In this document: piece after piece, positions 1 to 4,992 of the stretch | Numbering within the stretch: the stretch's first letter is position 1 | Layout: each line of letters begins with the position of its first letter | Assembly: GCF_036639235.1 (NCBI RefSeq) | Contig: NZ_JAVWJB010000076.1 | Location: 1-5,058, forward strand | DNA: 5,058 nt | Direction: 5' to 3' | Source: Clostridium_AB sp036639235 | GTDB lineage: Bacteria > Bacillota > Clostridia > Clostridiales > Caloramatoraceae | Translations under genes and position numbers: made by a program | Notes under the pieces: generated by a model | What the model was told of the DNA's origin: nothing | Databases searched by the model: none | Seen by the model: the letters and a program-made list of their open reading frames with translations, nothing else

Positions 1-4
1 TATA

Positions 5-31
5 TTAGATAACAATATAATAAATATCTAA
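5..31. repeat. AT-rich inverted repeat beyond the 3' end of the minus-strand gene
   Basis: TTAGATA at 5-11 and its exact reverse complement TATCTAA at 25-31 flank a 13-base AT-rich spacer, about 10 bases past the stop of the minus-strand gene. It might act as a weak transcript-end hairpin, but only one G-C pair is present in the stem and no T-tract follows in the minus-strand direction. In sequence this AT-rich such a repeat can arise by chance. Confidence 0.2.
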
Positions 32-41
32 AGAAATTATA

Positions 42-437
42 TTAGTTTTCATCATCACTTTTAAGCATATTAATGCAGTAAATAATTACATTTATAAGAG
101 ATGATATAAAGGTTACAAAGAACCCATAATGGTTGGAAACTAAACTGTCTACAATATTTGCTTCACCTGAAATTAGAAGCATATGCCAAGTTAAAAAAAG
201 ATAAATACAGGTAAGAGGAACAAGTGATAAAAAAGTGAAAGTAGCAATCACCTTGCCCTTAGAATTACCTGATGAAAATAGTAAAATTCCTGATATAATT
301 ATCCAAACTGTTAAAGGAGAAAAAAAGTAGTTAACTTCCTGTGTATATACAATAGGTTCATTAAAGCTAAACCAGGGCATAAACATTCCTAAAGCAGTTA
401 AAATGTAAAAAAGAATAATTAATCTTTTTATAGACAC
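42..437 (-). CDS. Small four-helix membrane protein, function unknown
   Basis: This 131-residue protein starts with GTG at 437. An AGGAG ribosome-binding site lies about 8 bases upstream on the minus strand (in the plus-strand ctcct at 447-451), which supports this start; an ATG a few bases earlier is in another frame and stops after five codons. Four hydrophobic stretches are visible at about residues 5-21, 41-56, 62-86 and 103-122, joined by short polar loops, with a basic N-terminus (SIKR) and an acidic C-terminal tail (KSDDEN). The N-terminus and tail are therefore probably both cytoplasmic. A PWFSF motif follows the first helix. I do not recognise the family and see no catalytic motif. 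It is transcribed away from the sigma/anti-sigma cluster and shares a 166-base intergenic region with it; whether it belongs to the same regulatory circuit is unknown. The reading frame is very likely real. Confidence 0.8.
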   Translation of the reverse strand: MSIKRLIILFYILTALGMFMPWFSFNEPIVYTQEVNYFFSPLTVWIIISGILLFSSGNSKGKVIATFTFLSLVPLTCIYLFLTWHMLLISGEANIVDSLVSNHYGFFVTFISSLINVIIYCINMLKSDDEN

Positions 438-480
438 TTAATCATCTCCTAGTTGCATCCAAAATAGGATTAATCTAATA

Positions 481-509
481 ATTATATGGTAACATATATA
501 TTAATATTA
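481..509 (-). promoter_or_regulatory. Candidate housekeeping promoter of the minus-strand membrane protein gene
   Basis: On the minus strand a perfect TATAAT lies at 486-481. A weak -35 (TTAATA, about 510-505) sits 18 bases before it. Transcription would start near 474, leaving a leader of about 37 bases before the GTG. The AT-richness of the region makes chance TATAAT matches common, so this is tentative. An alternative ECF-like arrangement on the same strand is described separately. Confidence 0.35.
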
Positions 510-516
510 AGTTTCA
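489..516 (-). promoter_or_regulatory. Alternative ECF-like promoter on the minus strand
   Basis: On the minus strand an exact TGAAAC hexamer (516-511), the classic -35 of Bacillus-type ECF sigma factors, is followed after 16 bases by TGTTAC (494-489). The -35 is a full match to that consensus. The -10 is only partial, because the usual form is CGTC or CGTA. If used, it would place the divergent membrane protein gene under an ECF sigma factor. Confidence 0.25.
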
Positions 517-544
517 ATATATTGTAAAGTTTTTATAAAGTTAC

Positions 545-573
545 TTAAACAATTTAGCAATATTATTAGTCTA
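545..573 (+). promoter_or_regulatory. Candidate ECF-type promoter of the sigma/anti-sigma operon
   Basis: TTAAAC (545-550) and AGTCTA (568-573) are separated by 17 bases. They resemble the Bacillus ECF pattern TGAAAC-N16/17-CGTC, keeping the AAC of the -35 and the GTC of the -10. A start about 7 bases after the -10 would leave a short leader running directly into the ribosome-binding site at 592-600. ECF sigma genes are commonly autoregulated, so such a site is expected here, but two mismatched positions and the AT-rich background leave room for chance. Confidence 0.4.
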
Positions 574-603
574 ATATGTGAAGAAAGCTTTAAGGAGGGG
601 GAT

Positions 604-1098
604 ATGTTTACTTTAGGCAGGGTGTCAAAAAAAGAGTTTGAAGAGTTTGTAGTAGAGAATCAAGTGTATCTATATAAGATGGCATTTACTTACCTTAAAA
701 GTGAAGAGGATGCACTAGATATAGTTCAAGAAAGTATTCTTAAAGCATATAAAAGCTTAAGAAAAATAGAAAACAAAAATTACCTTAAGACCTATGTTAC
801 ACGAATAGTAATTAATACATCCTTAACATATATGAAAAAAGAAAAAAGAACATTGTCTTATTCTCAAGATATATTAGAAGCAATTATTAATAAGAATAGT
901 GCTGAAGATAATATAGAAGTTAATTTAGAAATATTAGATGATGAACTTCGAGGAATTATAGTTTTAAAGTATTATTATGGTTACACAATTAGAGAAGTAT
1001 CAGAAATACTCTTAATTAAGGAATCAGATGTTAAGAATAGAATTCATAAAGCTTTAAATTTGTTAAGAAAAGATATTAAGGAGGATAATTATGAATAA
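604..1098 (+). CDS. ECF-type RNA polymerase sigma factor
   Basis: This 164-residue protein has the normal length and two-domain layout of extracytoplasmic-function sigma factors. Region 2 covers about residues 9-82 and contains the core-RNA-polymerase-binding motif DALDIVQES (36-44), followed by an LKTYVTRIVINTSLTYMKKEKR stretch typical of -10 recognition. A variable linker of about 25 residues leads to region 4 (about 109-158), where LRGIIVLKYYYGYTIREVSEIL and SDVKNRIHKALNLLRK form the helix-turn-helix that reads the -35. The ATG at 604 is preceded by a very strong AAGGAGGGG (592-600). The gene ends in an 8-base overlap with the following membrane anti-sigma-like gene, indicating translational coupling and a sigma/anti-sigma pair. 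The family role, redirecting RNA polymerase to envelope-stress genes, is well established. It looks closest to the SigV-like (ECF30) type, but the exact subgroup and the signal are inferred. Confidence 0.93.
   Translation: MFTLGRVSKKEFEEFVVENQVYLYKMAFTYLKSEEDALDIVQESILKAYKSLRKIENKNYLKTYVTRIVINTSLTYMKKEKRTLSYSQDILEAIINKNSAEDNIEVNLEILDDELRGIIVLKYYYGYTIREVSEILLIKESDVKNRIHKALNLLRKDIKEDNYE
1078..1084 (+). promoter_or_regulatory. Ribosome-binding site of the first anti-sigma gene, inside the sigma gene
   Basis: AAGGAGG is a full Shine-Dalgarno match 6 bases before the ATG at 1091. It lies within the last codons of the sigma gene, so the two products are probably made in a coupled way. Confidence 0.8.
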
Positions 1099-2320
1099 TA
1101 ATGATGGGCAAAAGCTAGACATTAATAAGATTATTATCCCAGACGAATTAGGTGAAGTTGTTACATCATCCCTTAAAAAGGGTAGAAGAAATAGATTAAA
1201 GTCAAAGGTGAAGGGGGGGGCCCTAAGTATATTAATATTATTTTTAGGGTTTACTATAGCAGTTAATACGGTTGACTCTGTAGCATCTGCTGCCTATAAA
1301 ATTCCATGGCTTAGAGAACTTACAAGACTTATAGACTTTGACCGTGGATATGAAAGTTCTGTGGATAAGAAGTTAGTTGAGGATATAGGGTTTGTAGAAA
1401 CTAAGGGGGGAGTAACCCTTAGAGTTAATACTGTAGTTGGGGATTATAAGGGACTATGGGTTGGATATGAGGTTATATCTGACTATGAAGCTGAAGAAGC
1501 TGTAAGTGTTAGTTCACCAGCTATGATAACCTATGGAAGTTATTTAGAGGATTATAGCATAACTGATAGATACTCATTTATAGGATTTGAGACTCCTGTT
1601 AGGGAGTTTAATATAAAGTTTGATATTAAGAACGTAAAGACTCAAAAGGTAACAGCTCAGTTTAATGTTCCAATTAAGCTAAATGAGAATATGTTAAAGT
1701 CAACATTAAAGAAGGAAGATATACAGAAAGTTAAGGTTAGTACCAGTTTAGGAGACCTTGAGCTATTTGACTTTGAATCAACAATAACAAGAACTAGGGT
1801 TAAGGTTAGATTAATAAGTGATAAGTATAAATACTCAGGCTTTGAAAATCCAAGACTTATAGTAGATGGGAAGATTCATAAAAGGGCTCCATCCCATTCC
1901 TTATCAGGAAGTGAAGAATATGAAGTGATTGAATTCCAAGGGGGAATTAATGGAGCTAAAAGCATAGAGTTTATTTGTGATGGAGTCTACTATATGTATA
2001 GGGATGGCAACGAAATAGAGCTTGATCTTAAGAACAAAACAATCGAGAAGAATAAGTACAATATTGAGATAGGAAGTATAACAGAAAGTGAGGTTATTCT
2101 TAAAACTACACAACTTAAAAATATTAGCATAAGCTTTATTAATACACTAGACGGTTATACAAAGGGTGAGAGGCAGTGGACCTGTATGGGAAGAGATGAG
2201 TTTAGTAATTACCCTATAGAGATATTGTTTAAAATAGAGAAGTTATGTGATAAGGCTAATATTAAGGTTGATTGGGCAGTTATAGGTATGACAGAAGAAG
2301 TTAGACAGATTATTAGGTAA
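1091..2320 (+). CDS. DUF4179-type single-pass membrane protein, probable anti-sigma factor
   Basis: The 409-residue protein has a short cytoplasmic N-terminus (1-43) carrying IIIPDELGEVVTSSLKK and a basic GRRNRLKSKVK stretch. One membrane helix follows (about 44-61), then AASAAYKIPWLRELTRL-like residues (about 64-80) and a large extracytoplasmic region of some 330 residues rich in predicted beta strands. The segment around the membrane helix matches DUF4179-family proteins, which usually sit beside ECF sigma genes. The I-P-x-E-L motif of the tail recalls the sigma-binding tail of RsiV, although the RsiV sensor domain (DUF3298) is not evident. The expected role is to hold the adjacent sigma factor at the membrane until an envelope signal arrives; the signal is unknown. 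The 8-base overlap with the sigma gene supports the pairing. A run of eight G bases at 1213-1220 lies in codons 41-44, right before the membrane helix. Confidence 0.85.
   Translation: MNNNDGQKLDINKIIIPDELGEVVTSSLKKGRRNRLKSKVKGGALSILILFLGFTIAVNTVDSVASAAYKIPWLRELTRLIDFDRGYESSVDKKLVEDIGFVETKGGVTLRVNTVVGDYKGLWVGYEVISDYEAEEAVSVSSPAMITYGSYLEDYSITDRYSFIGFETPVREFNIKFDIKNVKTQKVTAQFNVPIKLNENMLKSTLKKEDIQKVKVSTSLGDLELFDFESTITRTRVKVRLISDKYKYSGFENPRLIVDGKIHKRAPSHSLSGSEEYEVIEFQGGINGAKSIEFICDGVYYMYRDGNEIELDLKNKTIEKNKYNIEIGSITESEVILKTTQLKNISISFINTLDGYTKGERQWTCMGRDEFSNYPIEILFKIEKLCDKANIKVDWAVIGMTEEVRQIIR
1213..1220 (+). repeat. G8 homopolymer tract in the first anti-sigma gene
   Basis: Eight consecutive G bases followed by CCC encode the K-G-G-A junction at residues 41-44, immediately before the membrane helix, in a strongly AT-rich gene. 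With seven G the frame reads CCC TAA and stops at once. With nine G it stops at TAA 1264-1266 (present coordinates). Either change would leave only the cytoplasmic tail. The paralogous gene has only five G at the same site. Confidence 0.85.
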
Positions 2321-2336
2321 TGACTTATTAATGTAT

Positions 2337-2343
2337 AGGGGGT
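2337..2343 (+). promoter_or_regulatory. Ribosome-binding site of the shortened sigma gene
   Basis: AGGGGGT lies 6 bases before the ATG at 2350, in the 29-base gap after the first anti-sigma gene. No promoter or terminator is visible in that gap, so all four genes from 604 to 3892 are probably co-transcribed. The site shows that translation of the shortened sigma gene is likely retained. Confidence 0.6.
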
Positions 2344-2349
2344 AAGAAT

Positions 2350-2673
2350 ATGTTTAGCTTTAGTAGTATAGGTAATAAATCCTTTGAAGACTATATAGTT
2401 AGTAACAAGGTTAACTTATATAAAGCAATATATATCTATACTAGAGAGGAAAAAGTATCATTAAATATACTTAAGATAACTATAGAGGAAGCCTGTAAAA
2501 ACCTTAGAAAATTTAAAAATAAGCCTCAGTTAAAGGTATTTTTGATTAATTTAATTAGAGAAAAATCCATAGCTGAACTTAAAAAAACTGAATTAATAGA
2601 TGACATAGACCTAAAGGATAGTCTTGTAAATCAGTTAATAGAGATGTACTGGGAGGGTGATAGTAATGAATAG
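2350..2673 (+). CDS. Degenerate, region-2-only ECF sigma-like protein
   Basis: The 107-residue product aligns without gaps to residues 1-79 of the upstream ECF sigma factor (about 28 identities, including FE, VxLYK, LRK, NK and LK positions), so it is a paralogue. It is far short of the usual 160-190 residues. Region 4, with its helix-turn-helix, is missing. The core-binding motif DALDIVQ of the paralogue is replaced by VSLNILK, so both aspartates and the glutamine are gone. The last residues (WEGDSNE) and the overlap with the next gene match the end of the intact sigma gene, as expected from an internal in-frame loss of about 57 codons. It should not work as a sigma factor. It may be a decaying remnant kept open for translational coupling, or a protein that still binds an anti-sigma factor. 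Frame and origin are well supported; function is unknown. Confidence 0.75.
   Translation: MFSFSSIGNKSFEDYIVSNKVNLYKAIYIYTREEKVSLNILKITIEEACKNLRKFKNKPQLKVFLINLIREKSIAELKKTELIDDIDLKDSLVNQLIEMYWEGDSNE
2651..2657 (+). promoter_or_regulatory. Ribosome-binding site that fixes the start of the second anti-sigma gene
   Basis: GGGAGGG lies 8 bases before the ATG at 2666. An in-frame GTG at 2657 overlaps this site and so cannot be served by it. The ATG at 2666 also aligns exactly with the paralogue's start (MNSNDKSKLDIN versus MNNNDGQKLDIN). Confidence 0.8.
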
Positions 2674-3892
2674 TAATGATAAGTCAAAACTAGACATTAA
2701 TAATATAGTTATCCCAGATTCTCTAAATGAAGTGGTTAATTCTTCACTTAAAAGGGGAAGAAGAAGGAGGATTACTTCTAAACTTAAGGGGGTAGCCCTA
2801 TCCTTAGTTGTCGTAATGATTAGTTTTATTCTAGGAGTTAATACAATTGATGCTTTTGCATCAGCAGCATATAAGATTCCTTATCTTAGGGAATTAACAA
2901 GACTTGTTGACTTTGATAAGAGGTATCAGAATTCCATAGATAAGAATTTAATTAAGGAAATTGGATATATAGAAACTAAGAGTGGAGTAACACTAAAGGT
3001 TAACTCAGTTGTTGGAGACTATAAGAGTCTTTGGGTTGGACACAATGTTATATCTAATTATGAATTAGATGAGAGTGTATCTATTGATCATACTAAAACA
3101 AATGCCACAGTTGGGTGGACTAACTTTAATGATAGTGGGGCTAAGAACAGATATATTACTATGATGTTTAAGGAGCCAACTAAGGAATTTGTTCTTAATT
3201 ATATCTATACAAATAGAGGGACCAACAAGGTAGTAGCAAAGTTTAGTGTTCCTATTAAGCTTAGTGAGGAGATGTTAAAGTCTACACTTAAGAAGGAAAA
3301 TATAAAGCCTATAAGCATAGCTACAAGTGCAGGCAACCTAAAGATATACGACTTTGCATCAACTATTACAAGAACTAAGTTTAAGATAAGTCTTGAAAGT
3401 AATAAGTATAAGTATTCAGCACTTAAAGACCCAGAGTTAATAATAGATGGTAAGTCCCATAGAATATCACCAGGATTTTATAGCACTGAAGGGGAAGAAG
3501 ATGTTGTAGAATTTGAGGGAAGTATACAGGGAGCTAAAAGCATAGAATTTAAGTGCAGTGGGGTTTATTATATGAATCGTGAAGGGAATAGACTCTATAT
3601 AGATTTTAAGAAGAAGACAATAACTCCTAATGATTATGGAATAGAAATAAACTATATTAATACTATGGGCCTTGGACTTAAGACAACCAAAATCAAGCAT
3701 CTTACTAATGGTAATGTATATAATATGGAGGGGGCCCCAATAAGTTCAAGTACTGGTGTTTCAGATCTAGGAGATGAGTCTAAGGGACTTGAAATAGAGT
3801 ATATAATACCTAAGAATATAGATAGGGGATATATAGATATTTCAGGTGCTTATATGGGACTTACTGAGAAGATATGTATAAATTTAAAATAA
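2666..3892 (+). CDS. Second DUF4179-type membrane protein, probable anti-sigma factor
   Basis: From the ATG at 2666 this is a 408-residue paralogue of the first anti-sigma-like protein. It has a cytoplasmic tail with IVIPDSLNEVVNSSLKR, then GRRRRITSKLK, one membrane helix at about 43-60, the FASAAYKIPYLRELTRL segment and a large extracytoplasmic domain. Conserved blocks outside the membrane include VGDYKxLWVG (about 116-125), VPIKL with MLKSTLKKE (195-211), STITRT (232-237) and GAKSIEF with GVYYM (289-303). The last 70 or so residues are quite different from the paralogue apart from a G-L-T-E remnant. It starts 8 bases inside the shortened sigma gene, exactly as in the first pair. Because its own partner looks non-functional, it may bind the upstream sigma factor or one encoded elsewhere. 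The gene is intact, with no frameshift. Its function as an anti-sigma factor is inferred from family and context. Confidence 0.82.
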   Translation: MNSNDKSKLDINNIVIPDSLNEVVNSSLKRGRRRRITSKLKGVALSLVVVMISFILGVNTIDAFASAAYKIPYLRELTRLVDFDKRYQNSIDKNLIKEIGYIETKSGVTLKVNSVVGDYKSLWVGHNVISNYELDESVSIDHTKTNATVGWTNFNDSGAKNRYITMMFKEPTKEFVLNYIYTNRGTNKVVAKFSVPIKLSEEMLKSTLKKENIKPISIATSAGNLKIYDFASTITRTKFKISLESNKYKYSALKDPELIIDGKSHRISPGFYSTEGEEDVVEFEGSIQGAKSIEFKCSGVYYMNREGNRLYIDFKKKTITPNDYGIEINYINTMGLGLKTTKIKHLTNGNVYNMEGAPISSSTGVSDLGDESKGLEIEYIIPKNIDRGYIDISGAYMGLTEKICINLK

Positions 3893-3897
3893 TATTG

Positions 3898-3925
3898 AAA
3901 AAGGTGGTTAATGCCACCTTTTTTT
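3898..3925 (+). terminator. Intrinsic terminator of the sigma/anti-sigma operon
   Basis: GGTGG (3903-3907) pairs with CCACC (3914-3918) around a TTAATG loop. The stem can be extended by five A-T pairs (A at 3898-3902 with T at 3919-3923), and the T-tract runs to 3925. It begins 5 bases after the stop of the second anti-sigma gene. It separates this operon from the deacetylase gene. The A-tract on the left could let it work on the other strand too. Confidence 0.9.
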
Positions 3926-3998
3926 ATTGTGAAATTAGGCTTATGGTAACCTTATCATAACTTTTTTACCTCTAAAATTTGATATTATTATATATATA

Positions 3999-4028
3999 CT
4001 TACAATAACTTACATTAAGTTATATAAT
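3999..4028 (+). promoter_or_regulatory. Candidate housekeeping promoter of the deacetylase gene
   Basis: A perfect TATAAT at 4023-4028 has CTTACA (3999-4004, four of six matches to TTGACA) 18 bases upstream. Transcription would begin near 4035, giving a leader of about 37 bases that includes the AAGGGG ribosome-binding site at 4059-4064. A second TATAAT at 4044-4049 has no good -35 but cannot be excluded. No convincing ECF-type promoter was found here. Confidence 0.45.
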
Positions 4029-4033
4029 GTAAG
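4009..4033. promoter_or_regulatory. 9-bp inverted repeat overlapping the deacetylase promoter, possible operator
   Basis: CTTACATTA (4009-4017) and TAATGTAAG (4025-4033) are exact reverse complements around a 7-base spacer. The left arm is also repeated directly upstream: CTTACAATAA (3999-4008) and CTTACATTAA (4009-4018) differ at one base. The palindrome covers the proposed -10, which is where a repressor would bind. No regulator is known from the window, and no T-tract suggests a terminator. Confidence 0.4.
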
Positions 4034-4071
4034 AGAAATAAAATATAATATGTAGTTTAAGGGGTAAGGTA

Positions 4072-4992
4072 ATGAGTGAATCAAGAGCTGACAGAAGAAA
4101 AAGTAAATCAAGAAAAAAAGTTATTATAGGAAATATAGTTGGACTAGCTATTATAGGTGTTGTAGGCCTTGGAATATTTGGTGCAAGTAAACTATATGCT
4201 AACTATTTTGGAGATAAAGGTTCAGAGGTAAGTGCAGAAAAGAAAAAGGAAGAGGCTAAACCAAAGCCAACAGATATTATAAAGGATTATAACTTAACAT
4301 ATGAGGGAAAAAATTACTCAGTACCTGCCAAGGACGTTGAAGCTATGCTAAACAAAACTTATGTAGGTGAGGGTAAAAAGGTGTTTTTAACATTTGATGA
4401 TGGTCCAAGCCCTAATACTGAAAAGGTATTAGATGTACTAGATAGGGAGAATGTTAAGGGAACATTCTTTGTACTTGGTCAAAGATTAGAAGATGACAAA
4501 TCTAAAGTATTACTTAAAAGATCTGTAGAAGGTGGACATGCTATAGCTAACCATAGTTATACACATAATCTTAAAAAGTTATACCCAGGAAGAAGGGTAA
4601 ATGTGGATTACTTTATGGAGGAATTCAATAAGACTAACAATCTTATGAAGGAAATCCTAGGTGAAGAATTTAATAGTACAGTTCTTAGAATGCCAGGTGG
4701 TGAAATGTCTAGAAAGCATTATAAAGACTCAAACCTTCCAGCACTTAAGGAAGCATTTGCAAAGGACGGAATAGTAAGTATTGACTGGAATGCATTAAAT
4801 GGAGATGCTGAGGGTAAGAAATACTCAACAGAGCAAATGATGAAAAGAGTTATATCATCAACTGCTGACCAGCAAAATGTAGTAATATTAATGCATGATA
4901 CATTTGGTAAGGATAAAACAGCAGAAATGCTACCACAAATAATTAAGTTCTACAAAGAACAGGGCTACGAATTCAAAACTATAGGAAACTAA
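4072..4992 (+). CDS. Membrane-anchored polysaccharide (peptidoglycan) deacetylase, NodB family
   Basis: The 306-residue protein has a basic cytoplasmic start (RADRRKSKSRKK), a membrane anchor at about 17-37, a lysine/glutamate/proline-rich linker (about 50-68) and a carbohydrate-esterase family 4 (NodB) domain from about 103 to 303. All catalytic motifs are present: TFDDGPSP (107-114, with D109 the expected base and D110 a metal ligand), NHSYTH (160-165, metal ligands H161 and H165), RMPGG (206-210), DWNALNGDA (238-246) and LMHD (273-276, catalytic H275). Such enzymes remove acetyl groups from N-acetylglucosamine or N-acetylmuramic acid of peptidoglycan outside the membrane, often giving lysozyme resistance. 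The exact substrate is inferred. The ATG at 4072 has AAGGGG 7 bases upstream. It is a single gene after a terminator. Similar deacetylases are targets of SigV-type sigma factors, which makes its position next to an ECF operon suggestive. Confidence 0.92.
   Translation: MSESRADRRKSKSRKKVIIGNIVGLAIIGVVGLGIFGASKLYANYFGDKGSEVSAEKKKEEAKPKPTDIIKDYNLTYEGKNYSVPAKDVEAMLNKTYVGEGKKVFLTFDDGPSPNTEKVLDVLDRENVKGTFFVLGQRLEDDKSKVLLKRSVEGGHAIANHSYTHNLKKLYPGRRVNVDYFMEEFNKTNNLMKEILGEEFNSTVLRMPGGEMSRKHYKDSNLPALKEAFAKDGIVSIDWNALNGDAEGKKYSTEQMMKRVISSTADQQNVVILMHDTFGKDKTAEMLPQIIKFYKEQGYEFKTIGN

Larger units (their letters stand above)
604..3892 (+). repeat. Tandem duplication of a sigma/anti-sigma cassette (604-2320 and 2350-3892)
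   Basis: Two consecutive two-gene units have the same order. Each has an ECF-like gene beginning MF and an 8-base overlap (ATGAATAA at 1091, ATGAATAG at 2666) leading into a DUF4179-type membrane protein. By hand alignment the first 130 residues of the two membrane proteins are identical at 84 positions without a gap. The first 79 residues of the two sigma-like proteins match at about 28 positions, also without a gap. A 14-base block CTAGACATTAATAA is identical at 1115-1128 and 2690-2703, at the same distance from each start codon. The second unit lacks roughly 57 sigma codons. The divergence indicates an old duplication. Confidence 0.9.

Noticed and set aside
1904..2113. Minus-strand open frame of 69 codons
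   Set aside because: It lies wholly inside the first anti-sigma gene, shows no ribosome-binding site that would favour it and has no recognisable product. The same strand of the paralogue has a similar shadow frame, caused by the conserved coding sequence.
3467..3700. Minus-strand open frame of 77 codons
   Set aside because: It is antisense to the second anti-sigma gene, with hydrophobic residues arising from the reverse complement of its codons. It corresponds to the shadow frame in the first copy and is not an independent gene.
3727..3738. GC-rich GGGGCCCC palindrome in an AT-rich gene
   Set aside because: It encodes M-E-G-A-P in frame with the second anti-sigma gene. The G run is only five long, so slippage is less likely, and there is no sign of a hairpin with a T-tract.
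604..3892. Mobile element or transfer origin for the duplicated cassette
   Set aside because: No transposase, terminal inverted repeats, integrase or tRNA attachment site is seen, and base composition is like that of the neighbouring genes. A local tandem duplication explains the arrangement.
3945..3970. GGTAAC as an ECF -35 upstream of the deacetylase gene
   Set aside because: At 16-17 bases downstream there is only TTACC/ACCTC and no CGTC- or CGTA-like -10. It is also more than 100 bases from the start codon, so it does not support direct control by the ECF factor.
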